Source: Alligator mississippiensis (Eukaryota > Chordata > Crocodylia > Alligatoridae). From it: a stretch of 64,000 nucleotides of DNA. Position 1 is the first letter of the stretch. Every line of letters begins with the position of its first letter. The stretch spans positions 206,483,978 through 206,547,977 of the forward strand of contig NC_081828.1 of the NCBI RefSeq assembly GCF_030867095.1, written 5' to 3'. The notes below the pieces were generated by a model. That model was not told the DNA's origin and ran no database searches. It worked only from the letters and a program-made list of their open reading frames with translations. Positions 1-10,778 of this stretch are shown here, in pieces. The position numbers and the translations under genes were made by a program.

Positions 1-700
1 CGGCAGATGGTGAAGGTGATCAGCTCATGGTCACTGTCACTCAGCTTCCCTTCGATTGCTATGTTGCTGATTAGGTCGTCCCCCATTGCCAGTACCAGGT
101 CAAGCAGCGCTTCACCTCTCGTCGGCCCATAGACTTCTTGCATCAGATAGAGCTCATCCACACATAAGAGAAAGCTTTGCGACCATTTGGATTTGGCCGA
201 GCACTCTTCCCACAAGATGTCTGGGTAGTTGAAGTCTCCCATGACAACCATGCATCGGGAGCGTGCAGCTTCAGTCAATTCCCTGGCAAACTCCTGGTCA
301 AGCTCTTGACTTTGGGTGGGAGGTCTGTAATAGACTCCCACCATTGTGTCCCCTGTGCCATGTTCCCCATGGATTTTAACCCAGAGGGTCTCCAGTCGTC
401 CACCCTGGGTGCCAATGTCGGCTTGCAGGGATGCGTATCTTTCCTTGACATAGAGAGCTACCCCCTCTCCCCCCCCTGCCCCTTTTGTCCTCTCTATCTT
501 TCCTGTATAGGGTATAGTCATCTCTACCTGTGGCCCAGTCATGGGTGGAGTCCCATCAGGTCTCCGTTATCCCTATGACATCGTAATTATTTGTGTTAAG
601 CACAAGGACAAGTTCCTCCTGTTTATTCCCCAAGCTCCTGGCATTTGTGTACAGGCACACAAATGTCCCTTTGGGGGCCCTTGCCTTGCCTACAGCTCAT
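1..700 (-). mobile_element. CR1 LINE fragment, endonuclease domain, running off left edge
   Basis: The minus strand encodes pieces of the CR1 ORF2 apurinic-like endonuclease. LYTNARSLGNKQEEL lies near 600-650, GVYYRPP near 320-340, MGDFNYPDILW near 205-245 and SDSDHELITF near 8-45. These follow the usual order of the domain, including the GDFN and SDH catalytic blocks. The reverse transcriptase part would lie beyond base 1. The coding trace is interrupted, for example in the TET-W segment near 560, so this is a dead copy. The 5' limit is uncertain; similarity fades between 650 and 860. Confidence 0.9.
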
Positions 701-949
701 TTCAGGGCTGAGGCAGGCATGGGCTCCCTTAAGTGCCTTGGCCTCCTGGCTTTGCAAGGGTTGCTCAGCAGGCCCACAGGTAGCAGTAGTCCCAGCAGTG
801 GCTCCTCTATACATTTGGCCTATAGAGATTTCACTGAAACAAACCTAACAGAGACCCCACTGGCTAAGCCACGGTGAAACTCACTTATACCTAATTTTGC
901 AGCTGCTGTAGACTGGAAGAAATTGCTTTGAGCCTTGACTCTGCAAGCA

Positions 950-1265
950 GAAGTTGCACATACCCATGTCAGCTCCAGTTCTGGTCCACAGAACAAGTCC
1001 AGCTATTGGATGGGAGACTGGGGATATATCTAAGCCACAGTCACAGTAGTGACAGCAGAGCAGTGTAGCTTCAATCTAGCTAGATTGAATACTGGTAGCA
1101 GCCCAACCCACCAGAATGGAACATGGTGCAGGCTTATTTACCTGGCCTCTTGGGTGGATTTTTCAGCCCACACGTGGCAGGACCAGTATCTTAGTTAGCT
1201 AGTTTAAAGTTATTTCCGCTTTTCCTCGACTGCACTGCTGTAACAGCAGTCTAGACATGCTTCTA
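950..1265. repeat. Possible DNA-transposon remnant with 20-bp palindrome
   Basis: This non-coding stretch holds a perfect 20-bp palindrome at 1070-1089 (TTCAATCTAG followed by its reverse complement). Motifs such as TACCCATGT and CTAGACATGC resemble the short subrepeats of reptilian DNA transposons. No complete pair of terminal repeats or target duplication was found, so class and limits are guesses. Confidence 0.25.
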
Positions 1266-2189
1266 TCCCCCTACCCAATAACTAGACTTGTTCTATGGAC
1301 CATAACTGGATTGACCAACCCTCAATTAGTTCTTTAAATTCACTGTAGAGTTTGGTCCCTGCTTGTCAAACAAAACAGTCACTTAATCACAAACAAAACA
1401 ATTGATTACCTTAATGCAATCTGGATTGTCATCATGAAGTTGAATGTATGGTCTTGCATGAACAAAAGCTGATATCCCTCTATAGAAACATGCCTTTTCT
1501 TGTTTTTACTGGTAGTAGATCTGACAGTTCTTATCCCTCTACAGATATTTTATGCTTCCTAATTCTAACATATGGTGACACTTCACTTCCCAATATCCAA
1601 TTGACACTCTTTTGATGTATCTTTTGGGCTGCTGCCTAAGTACATTTGCAAATAGTTTAGTGCTCAATTTAAGGCTGAATATAGTCCCAGAATTCCTTTG
1701 GCAATCAATTATTTATTACTTACAAATGTTAAGATCAAAAAGAAAAGAAATAGATCTATATTTCATTCTGACAGAAGATCTATGGGGATTATAAAAACAG
1801 AAACTTTAATGCTAAATTTGTGTAAAATGGGTAAAAACGGGGATTTCCTTGTCAGTTTTATTTCCTTTTAAAAGGAGGAAATGGTTTGGATTAATGAGTT
1901 ATTCTTCTCGTTCTTGTCCAGTGGTTAGAAAGGAACATTTAATTGTACCCTTATTTCTCAGCGCTTTCAAAGAGCAACCAAGAGCAAATACTGCTCTGAT
2001 AGGGCTATGGAATACCAGCAAAACCAGCCTCTTTCTCACCTGCATGGATGCACTGCTCATTAACTTCAGTGTGGCACACATGGCTGTAAATTAGCAAGTA
2101 GATTTATTTCCTTTGATGAACTGTTTGTTTCAATTGCTTGGTCATGTTGGAGGTATGACTTTTTTGTTAAGTTTACAAAAGTTCCTGTT
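1266..2189. other. AT-rich intergenic DNA, nothing recognised
   Basis: No exon, repeat family or RNA gene was recognised. Open frames here are short, unsupported and lack family motifs. Confidence 0.5.
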
Positions 2190-2444
2190 TACAGGGAACC
2201 CCCACTTAATGCTGTTTCACTTAGCGCTATTTCGCTATAATGCTCATTTGAAATTGATACCTGATTTCACTTAGCACTCAGCGAGTTTCACTATAACGCA
2301 TGTGGTCACCATGTTGGGTCATTAAAAACAATTTTGGTCTCCAACTTGGGTCCTCAAATACTTTTGGTTTCGCTTAATGCTCATTTTCCTTGACGCTCAT
2401 TTTTTCAGGAACCAATTAAGAGCACTAAGTGAGGGTTGCCTGTA
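2190..2444. mobile_element. Tigger-like MITE, TA target duplication
   Basis: The ends are inverted: TACAGGGAACCCCCACTTA at 2190 and the reverse complement of TACAGGCAACCCTCACTTA ending at 2444. TA flanks both sides. The interior repeats CACTTAGCGCT-like and GCTCATTT-like motifs and has no transposase. TA duplication and CAG-starting ends are typical of Tc1/mariner-Tigger non-autonomous elements; the family assignment is inference. Confidence 0.8.
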
Positions 2445-2558
2445 TAAGGAAAATCACTTGTAACTATGTAGCATGCATCCAGTGGAGGAGTATACCACAG
2501 AAGTCAACTTTAAGAAGATCATTTATAGTTAGAGACCTAGTGAATTTGTGGGAGATCG

Positions 2559-2690
2559 GCAGTGAGGGGCCGGGCTACATGACAGACAGCCCTCGCAGCC
2601 AATCAATGGTGAGGGATGAGGTCACATGACGGGCAGCCCCTGCAGTCAATCATCAGTGAGGGGCAGGGTTACAAGGGCCCCTCGACCAAT
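2559..2690. repeat. About 48-bp imperfect direct repeats, roughly 2.7 units
   Basis: Units beginning GTGAGGG(G/A), containing ACATGACGGGCAGCCCC-like blocks and ending AGTCAATCA, recur at about 2561, 2609 and 2656 with visible divergence. Nothing in them looks coding. The rest of 2445-3073 shows no recognisable feature. Confidence 0.5.
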
Positions 2691-3073
2691 TAGAGGTTTG
2701 TTTCACGGTGGGAGGGGGCGCTGTGCTCTGCCCATGAAATGGATGTCCAGGCCTGTGTTCTGCACGTGGCCCCGGTGAATTATGTCCCTATTTATATTTC
2801 ACCAAGCACAGGAAAAGATAGCAGGACATTTTCAAAAGAACCCTTAATTACAGCCTGATCTTTTGCCGTTCAGTAATTGAAGAGTCAGGCTCTTAATTGG
2901 TGTATAAGCAGCTATGAAGATTTACAAAGCCAGATGCAAAGCCCTGGTCACCTGTCCCTAGTTCAACTATTGTCCAGAGTGATATCTGACCTACAGCCAT
3001 CGCTGGCTACAAAGCTTTTTGGAAAAAAAGCAGTCACTTCATCATGGAAAGCCTCACCTAAGAACTGTAAGGT

Positions 3074-3230
3074 AGGGGTTAGCAACCTAAAGCCTGTGGG
3101 TCAAATCCAAGCCATGGAACCACTGGATCAGATCTGCAGATATGTGGGGCTTCAGCAGCATCCTGCAGCAGGGGCTTTGGCTGTGGGCACTCTCTCTCTG
3201 TGCTAATGCAGAGGCAAAAGGGCCCCCAAA
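3074..3230. mobile_element. hAT-type terminal fragment
   Basis: The sequence at 3074 (AGGGGTTAGCAACCTAAAGC, followed by a GTGGGTCAAATCC block) resembles the common hAT-Charlie terminus CAGGGGTTGGCAACCT. The opposite end and the 8-bp duplication were not found, so only one end is claimed. Confidence 0.4.
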
Positions 3231-4072
3231 AGGTCTGTCCATGTCCACCCACCCAAGTTTATTTATGGTATAGGCACACCCTAAATTAAGATCCAGATTA
3301 TGTGCTGCAGGAGATTAATTGTAGAAATAAAGAGCATTTATCCAAAGTAACATTAAGTAACTTACACCATGCCAACAATCACCCATACCTGTTACTGACT
3401 GTGCCCAGAAGCACACATCAGCTCCACAAAATTGTATAGGAAACTGCTCTAAAAGAAGACTGGAGAGGAGCAAAGGACACAACCTGCCATGAGTGAACAA
3501 AGAATAATTAAAAGAAAACTGCTGCTCTCCAGATGAAAAGCATTAGTCCCCAGCTCAGGAAAGATCTAATGAAACCCAGTAATATGACCATAAAAGTGAT
3601 CTCTAAAACTATGAAACACAGAGGCAGAGAAAAGCTATATGAATTTAAAAATAGAATTTGAAAATAGAATAGCGGTGCCCCACAGATGATGACAAGAAAC
3701 TATATAGTAGTCCCTGCAGGTGAATCCAGGATTTTTAAACAGGAGATGTGGGATTTTGTAATTGGAAGCCAGGGGCTCCTGTTAGTTCAAGACCGAAGCT
3801 GCAGCAGGGATGTCCTCAGGTGGGGGAAAACAGTAGGCTATGGGCTGGCCACAGGGGAGCAGACAGCCAGCGACCCATACACTGTAAGTGCTTATTGTGG
3901 GGCACAGCAGAATAGGGCAGAGGAGAGTAGGGCAGAGCACTGGTTAGGCAGAAAGGGCATTGGCAGTAAGCTGCCCTAGAGTTTGAGGGGGCACATCTGT
4001 GGCCAGTCACGGGGCACCTAACCAGAAGGAGAGGAGACAGGGATGTAAGCCTGGGCACCTGAGGGAGAGAGG
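3231..4072. other. Intergenic DNA with one weak terminal-inverted-repeat candidate
   Basis: GGTGCCCCACAGATG near 3674 faces GTGGCC...GGGGCACC ending near 4019, a weak inverted pair that could bound a small hAT-like element. The target duplication is not convincing. No coding signal is seen. Confidence 0.3.
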
Positions 4073-4703
4073 TGTCGGGACCAAGGGCAGTCTAAGGCTA
4101 TGGCCAGTAGCCAGGACCGTCAGGTGGGATTTTTCCACGACGGAGTAGAGTTAGGCACGGAGACGTGTTGGTTTTACAAAGAAAGCTTTACTTACACTGC
4201 CGATGGTCACAGTGCAGGGAGGAAACTTGCCTGAGTTGCAGTTGCACACAGACAAACACAAGTGAGATCTCTTTCGAACCGCACCGAGATGAGTCGTCGA
4301 TGTACGACTCCACGAGCGCTTCACACGGGGGTACATCAAATTTTCCACTATGATGGGGAGTGGCTAAGAGCTGATCAGGCCCCTATGTCCTCCTCCAAGA
4401 CACACGCGGAGTTTGCTAGGCTCCACAGCATGCTCAGAGTTCCCCACGAGATGGTGTGGAGTCCTCCAACTTGGGCGGAAACTGCTCTAACCTTTTATAC
4501 GGCTAGCGAGCCAATTGCTAGCCGCCACATAGGAATAATTTAGAATTGACCAATAGTGGGACACTAATTTGCATGTGTGTGGCGGGAACTCTTTTGCACC
4601 AGGGATTTCTCTCTGCAGCTGAGAAATCCACCGTGCAAAGAAAGCTCCATGTGGCGGGAAAATTCCAATGTGCCGAGGCACTAAAAATCATTGGGTTATG
4701 ACA
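4073..4703 (-). repeat. 3' LTR of the outer element
   Basis: On the minus strand it starts TGTCATAACCC and ends GGTCCCGACA. A TATAAAAGG box lies on the minus strand near 4490-4500. It pairs with the copy at 10779-11420. Confidence 0.9.
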
Positions 4704-4733
4704 TGCCGCCTTGCCGATGGCACAGCCGGAATT

Positions 4734-4931
4734 TTAAACCACATGCGCATCGTTGGAGTCGTTACGAGCTCTCTTGGCTGGTTCATAAGCCAAACGATTA
4801 AACACAAATTCAGACAACATAATAAGTTCGTCCTCTAAGGACCGAATCAAATAATAGCCGGCACTAACACACAGACACATAATTATATTCATAACAAGAA
4901 ATTCAACTATCAAGACTTCAGTAGGCGTCAT
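4734..4931 (-). CDS. Short membrane-anchor-like ORF near the 3' LTR of the outer element
   Basis: This is a 65-residue frame inside the fossil LTR element. It starts at an ATG in a favourable context (GCCATGA), has a hydrophobic stretch over roughly residues 6-28 that could span a membrane, then an acidic segment and a basic tail (AKRARND). Just upstream on this strand, around 5024-5035, is a pyrimidine-rich tract ending in CACAG, like a splice acceptor, so it could have been expressed from a spliced RNA. I recognise no family. It could be an envelope remnant, an accessory gene or chance. Confidence 0.35.
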   Translation of the reverse strand: MTPTEVLIVEFLVMNIIMCLCVSAGYYLIRSLEDELIMLSEFVFNRLAYEPAKRARNDSNDAHVV

Positions 4932-5250
4932 GGCGAAGTCACAAGTCAAGTCCTCGCTTCTTCAATGATGTTCTCCGTCTCTCTCTCAAGACTTCCCTCC
5001 ACCACGCACTTTGAGTCCCAGACCTGTGAAAAGAAAATCCTCAAAATGATAAATTAACCTATATTACAATATTTACATGGAACCGCGCACGATAGGGCAG
5101 TCAGCAAGATCTGCCGCCGCTTCCCGCTTTTTACAGCACACAATACAGGTGCTCGGGCACGGCTCCGCTCTGGACGATCTTTCTCCTGCACGCTCGTGGA
5201 TACAACCGACGCGGAAGTGGATGGCAAACACCGCGGGGTTCTATCCACGC

Positions 5251-6288
5251 TCAGCAAGACAAAAACGTCGATGACAACATCGAGGAGTCGTCGTCTGGCT
5301 TGTCTGGATACTGAAAACCCAGTTCGTAGGCCAGTTGCCATTGGCCTGCATCTCCCAGGATTCGGAGCTGTCGTTTGGTGAGCCCAGAATGGTTTATAAG
5401 GAACCCAAACATGATTCGCTCTTCGGGCGTTCTCTGCGGCAATGGTTGATGATCAGATTTGCTACGGCTTGCGCCCTGAGCTTCGATCGGGTATATAGTA
5501 GATCGATGCTCCCAGTCGCTGGGTGTTTTCAACTTCATCAGGATGCGCAATTGCAAAAGCTGACACAAAAGGTTGCTTGCAGGCTGACCAACCATGGGGT
5601 TGAGGAAAACTCAGAGGACGATGTTCTTTCCTCCATAGACCTCAACACAGGATCTTACACTGTCCAGCTTTATTGGTACCGTTTTAGGATTTCGCAAATA
5701 GCGGTGAGGCCATGGCCCTCTCTGTTGGGATGGTGTTAGTCCCAGTACACATGCTCTGGTGTTCCAGGAGTAGTATGAGATCCCGACCATGGCCAGCAAA
5801 AGCTGCTCCGCGCTGGCTTCCTCCGGCCGGCCATCATGCCATGTGTGAGATTCTTGACCGACTTGTCCTGCGGCAAGCGCCGGAAGCAGAATGGGCCAAT
5901 GAGTGTTGAACGTCACTGTAATGACGTCGATGGCATGCCCTCTACTCCACAAGGCCTGCCGGATCAGGAAGCTTGCTTCTTCTAAGTCCAACAAATCGGA
6001 CCCAAATTCCACAACTAGGCATCCCATCCACACGGCTAGGGTCTCTTCGGACTTGATCTTTGACTCCTCGTACAGTTCCTGCAGCTCAGTTCGAGTACGA
6101 GCACAATAGGTGGTGGTACAAGCTGCACTCGATGGATCAGTTGCCTGGCAGGTCGGTGTCACAGGGCGAACTGCTGCTAGAGCCATTACTGCTTCTGGTA
6201 AAAGGGGCGGATGCTGTCCTCCGCTCGATGCTTCCTCCCTGTGGCAAGAAGGCGGGGCCGCCAGAGGCAACGTCACTTCAGTGGGCGG
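5251..6288 (-). pseudogene. Gag-like coding traces of the outer element (C-terminal half)
   Basis: Minus-strand frames show a helical, capsid-like stretch around 5920-6080 (for example ETLAVW and LDLEEASFLIRQAL). A block around 5360-5430 (PQRTPEERIMFGFL, LTKRQLRILGDA) has a clear counterpart in the inner element (PQRTPEERAMFGFL, LTKQRLHILGDA). The region is degenerate. The inner LTR element begins at 6289 and separates it from its 5' part at 10060-10760. The gag assignment rests on its position after the 5' LTR and on shared blocks; the exact family is not recognised. Confidence 0.6.
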
Positions 6289-7007
6289 TGTCACAACCAA
6301 ATTAAGTAGTGCCCATGTCACAAACAAGTAATAACCATTTAAAACAGTTTTTTCTGCACTAGGTTAACTAACGGTTAACAATAATGATAGTAACCGCTTT
6401 TTTCTGCGCATGTCAAAAAGAAATTTATTGCTGCGCCACTAACAGAGATAAAAACTTTTGCCTTCTTTGCTTTATATAAATCATTATAATTGGTCAAAAA
6501 AACAGGGAGTAACCCTGTGAAATAACACCCTAGCAAAGACCACTAGATAATTGGCGATTATAATTAGATTTATGACGTGGCGAAAAACAATTGGCTATCA
6601 TACAAACAAAACCCACTTACATTTTTCGCCAAGTCGAAGACAACTCTGCCCACACCTTGGGGTAAATCTGACAATTTGATCAGTTGTCAGCGTCTTCCCG
6701 CCGCGACCTCCCTGGCGTACCCTTACCCCGCATGCCCGATAAGCCGACCGCCGGCCTGTATATATATATCTGCAGAACGACTGAACGACGATCTCTAAGC
6801 TGTAACTAACTAAGTATCTCTGACCTCCGTCTTACACCACCTTGACGTGAGTAAACAATCTTGCTTTGCAACCGATAAGCGTCCGCCTAATTAATTCCAC
6901 TCCAAGCGTCACAAGTACCCGCCTGACGGCCTTCTAAGGCCCCGGACCCTTATCTGCCCGGGTGGGAGTCAGGGAGAGCTGCTGGCGGGCTGCCCTGGGT
7001 CCCGACA
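6289..7007 (+). repeat. 5' LTR of the inner element
   Basis: It starts TGTCACAACC and ends GGGTCCCGACA. A TATATATATA stretch lies near 6759-6769. It is nearly identical to 9336-10054, and its termini resemble those of the outer element's LTRs. Confidence 0.93.
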
Positions 7008-7049
7008 TGGCGTCACGAACAGGATCAAGGGGAAAAGTGATGGAGTGAG

Positions 7050-8050
7050 AATTAATTAAGAACTGCCCCTGGTGTAGTGGGGGGCGCCGTGTAGATAACG
7101 CGGATGAATTATGGGCCCACATCGCTTATCACCAAGCGAGCGGAGCGAAGACAGGGTGCGTCAGCGGCTACTTCTCGCTGAGAGGAGAGGAGGGAGTCGG
7201 AAAGGAGTGGGCAAGCTCCGAGTGGGACAAAAGAAAGATGATTAACGTAGTGTCACTCCTACTGCGTGAAAATGCAAACTTAAAAACCCAGTTAGCTACA
7301 GTCAGCAACGCTGCTGCGGAGATGGCAGCGTGCCAAAACCCTCCGTTGCCACCAGAAAATGGCACTAAAAAAAATATGAGCTGCCCAAAGAACCTGGAAA
7401 AGAAGGGCGGAGCCACAGAAGAACAGGCGCGACTCCACCCAGCTACCCCGCCCCAGGAGATGACGTCACTCCCAACGGCCCCACCTCCGTCCCACAGGGA
7501 GGGGGCAATGAGCAAAAATCCGATCCTCCCATCAAACACAGTAACAACTACAGCTGCCGCTCATCCTGTAACAATAACCAAGCAAGTAACCAACCCAGAG
7601 GGTGCAACCACCACCACCACCCTTGACGTCATCAAAGCATGCATGGAGATTTATGGAGAAAAGAATACCATCAACCTTCGCCTTCTCCTCAACCTGCTCG
7701 TTACTCAGCCAGCAGAAAATCTTTTAAGTCAGCTTCCACAACTGCAAGCCCTTATAAAGTCAACAACCGCAAACTCAGCCGTGGCCATAAGCCATCTTAC
7801 TGCATATCCAGTCAAATACCAAGGGCCAAAACATTCCCAATTCAACTCACGAAAAAAATCAAAACTGCCACCCCAGAGAACACCGGAGGAAAGAGCCATG
7901 TTTGGGTTCCTCCTAAACCACTTCACGCTTACCAAGCAACGGCTACACATCCTAGGAGATGCGGAACAACGACAACTGGCACATATACTAGGCTACCAAT
8001 CTCAACCGATCCCGCCAACCGGTCCGGGCCCCGGAGGCACCCACGCCTAA
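7050..8050 (+). pseudogene. Gag-like coding region of the inner element
   Basis: It follows the 5' LTR and the leader. Near 7063 a CPWC motif with two histidines three residues apart about 14 residues later (AHIAYH) suggests a small zinc finger, also visible at the matching place in the outer element. A coiled-coil-like stretch (LLRENANLKTQL) lies near 7256-7291, then a long Pro/Thr-rich linker, then a block shared with the outer element near 7870-7980 (PPQRTPEERAMFGFL, LTKQRLHILGDA). It is a fossil with some breaks. The gag call is inferred from position and shared blocks, not from a named domain. Confidence 0.6.
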
Positions 8051-9335
8051 CAGCGCACTCCGGATAACACCGCAGTCTGCCCCAACAAACAACTACTTGA
8101 AGGGGGCATCTATGAACTAGCACTTCAAAAGCCCCAACCATGAAAGCCGAAGCTCACCCGTAAACACCACACCATCGTCAACCACATCCGCGAGTGCACA
8201 AGGAAGTCATCTGCGAACCCGAGCAGTATCCTGGCTCCTACTCTGTGCTCCTAGAAGGTGATCAAACCTGGTCGCTCATCATAGCTCATCACAACTGGCT
8301 AACTCGCCGCCATGCTGTTCACCGAGTATGGCCACCCTTTTCTTTGTTTGTTTGTCTGTTCGTCTGTTTTGTCCCCTTACAGGCCCAGCGAAGACGAAGC
8401 AGCAATCTGTAACTGCCCGATCGCGAGAATAACCAAGCACCAACCTGCAACACACCCGGGTCGACGCCACAATGGCTGCCTGCTCATATGTCGCAAGCAG
8501 GGTCGTCGCTCTATTCCTGCAGTTACCAACAGATTTCTCGGCGAACAGAGCTGACTTCGAAACCTCCAACTCGGTCCTAAACCTTCTGTCATTATAGGCC
8601 AAAAACACAACTAACGATTCATTTTATGGTTTTCTTTTCCTGTTAATGATCTTGTACATATTTGTTTTGTTTTGTTTTGTTTTAAAGCCTGTTCAAAACT
8701 TTACACAGTGAAGCCAAGTCATAATGTTTTGAGTGGAAAGCTCTGAATTATTAAAAGAGAACAGCATTAATAATCTGAAGGTTTGGGGGATGTCGCAGAA
8801 AGGTCGAGTGTAAACAAAAGCATTGAATGAGAGAGAGAAAAGAGAGAAAATTTTGCCCTTTTAGTTTGGTTTCTTAACTGAAACATGAGAGAGCACAAGA
8901 AACAAATGTAAAGGCTTATTGTATGTCGTAGGTGGATGGAGAACAGGAAGTGTCAAATAGTTGAGAGAAAAAGCAAGTAGTGATGCATGACAAGGTTGAT
9001 GCGTTTCAACAGTCTTAAGCAAAGAAAAGAAGAAAATTGAGGAAAACGCCAAACCAACTCTCGGGTATAGGCCAAGGTTGGCTATCAGACCTCTTCCGTT
9101 GGTTTGGGTGGGACACATGATCATGGTTCCTCAACTTGTTAATACCCTTCATTATGCTTTTGTTATCAATTGCTATATTTGTGTGTTTTAGCTGTTGAAT
9201 TTTACAATATGTCAAAACAAAGTTAACCATGCTTTTTACTTTTGTATACACCCGCTTGCCAAATACTAACAATGATAAACAAAATGGTCTGTACATAAAC
9301 ATGATGTTACTTGCTGTGCCATGGGCAAGGGGGCA
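8051..9335 (+). other. 3' internal part of the inner LTR element, mostly non-coding
   Basis: No pol or env motif is visible. A pyrimidine-rich tract ends in CTTACAG near 8376-8383, like a splice acceptor. It is followed by a 41-codon ORF (8472-8597) that is not convincingly homologous to the short ORF of the outer element. A GTTTT pentanucleotide run lies near 8663-8687. The stretch ends in a purine-rich tract before the 3' LTR. Confidence 0.5.
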
Positions 9336-10054
9336 TGTCACAACCAAATTAAGTAGTGCCCATGTCACAAACAAGTAATAACCATTTAAAACAGTTTTTT
9401 CTGCACTAGGTTAACTAACGGTTAACAATAATGATAGTAACCGCTTTTTTCTGCACATGTCAAAAAGAAATTTATTGCTGCGCCACTAACAGAGATAAAA
9501 ACTTTTGCCTTCTTTGCTTTATATAAATCATTATAACTGGTCAAAAAAACAAGGAGTAACCCTGTGAAATAACACCCTAGCAAAGACCGCTAGATAATTG
9601 GCGATTCTAATTAGATTTATGACGTGGCGAAAAACAATTGGCTATCATACAAACAAAACCCACTTACATTTTTCGCAAAGCCGAAGACAACTCTGCCCAC
9701 ACCTTGGAGTAAATCTGACAATTTGATCAGTTGTCAGCGTCTTCCCGCCGCGACCTCCCTGGCGTACCCTTACCCCTCATGCCCGATAAGCCGACCGCCG
9801 GCCCGTATATATATATCTGCAGAACGACTGAACGACGATCTCTAAGCTGTAACTAACTAAGTATCTCTGACCTCCGTCTTACACCACCTTGACGTGAGTA
9901 AATAATCTTGCTTTGCAACCAATAAGCGTCCGCCTAATTAATTCCACTCCAAGCGTCACAAGTACCCGCCTGACGGCCTTCTAAGGCCCCGGACCCTTAT
10001 CTGCCCGGGTGGGAGTCAGGGAGAGCTGCTGGCCAGCTGCCCTGGGTCCCAACA
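9336..10054 (+). repeat. 3' LTR of the inner element
   Basis: It is 719 bp, the same length as the 5' copy, and differs from it at about 15 positions by direct reading. It starts TGTCACAACC and ends GGGTCCCAACA, followed by the GGCGG duplication. Confidence 0.93.
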
Positions 10055-10059
10055 GGCGG

Positions 10060-10760
10060 GACCGCTGGACGGATTCTCGCTCGTTCTTTTGAAGCTCCGC
10101 CCATCTTTTCCGGCTCCTCCGCGTGGCTCCCTTCTTGCTCGGCGCCATCTTGAAATGGCGTCTCAGGATCCTCTCTCACAGCCTCATCTTTAGCCGCCTG
10201 AACAGTTGCGAGCAGCTGGGCTTTTAAACTTGCATTTTCCCGCATGAGAGTTGTCATAGCATGGACCATTGCACTCAACATTTTTCCCCTGTCGCACTTC
10301 GGGGCTGCCCGTTCAGCTGCGGCACGTCCCTCCATCTCCAAACTCTCACGGAGATCGGACGGGAGCTCACGGCTCCTCAATCTAGACAACACTGCTTGGG
10401 GAGTAAACTGGTCTTCTGTCTCCTGCTCATATCGCAGGCAGCGGATATACTTTGGGTTGAGGGTCGGGTCTACTGTGCCCACCGGTTTCACTCGGACTGA
10501 GGATACGGCGCCCCCTTCCTCTCGGGATCTAAATAGGACCCGCTCTCCACCCATCACACACCCGAAAGCTCTGGTGTGAAGATGTGCTTCCTTCTCTTCT
10601 CCCTTCAGCGAAAAGTAGCCGCTGATGGGCCTTTCACCTGTTCCGCCCGCCTGATGGTAAGCAATATGCACCTTTAATTCTTCGGCGTCTGTTACATGCT
10701 GTTTTCCACTGTGCCAAGGGCAGTTTCTCACTAACTCTAACTCCATCATGTCTTCCCCGC
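10060..10760 (-). pseudogene. Gag-like coding traces of the outer element (5' part)
   Basis: The minus strand reads from just inside the 5' LTR: a Cys/His motif region (NCPW...HIAYH), a stretch with GYFSL also seen in the inner element, and a coiled-coil-like segment (LMRENASLKAQLLATV) near 10200-10260 matching the one in the inner element. The inner element truncates the continuity at 10060. It is fossil coding material, and the family name is not certain. Confidence 0.6.
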
Positions 10761-10778
10761 ATCCTGTTTGTGACACCA

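Larger units (their letters stand above)
6289..10054 (+). mobile_element. Second gag-only LTR retroelement, inserted into the outer one
   Basis: Two 719-bp LTRs (6289-7007 and 9336-10054) are flanked by GGCGG at 6284-6288 and 10055-10059, a perfect 5-bp target duplication. TGGCGTCACGAACAGGATC directly follows the left LTR as a primer-binding-site candidate, and a purine-rich AAGGGGGCAT precedes the right LTR. The internal part is 2328 bp, with gag-like traces in its first kilobase and no visible pol. About 15 of 719 LTR positions differ (about 2.1 percent), so it is younger than its host element. If the genome is crocodilian with a substitution rate near 4e-10 per site per year, that is a few tens of millions of years. 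It is structurally whole but coding-degenerate. Confidence 0.93.

Noticed and set aside
5611-6327. 238-codon minus-strand frame as one intact protein
   Set aside because: Its first codons fall inside the LTR of the inner element, so the frame crosses an insertion boundary and is not a single real gene.
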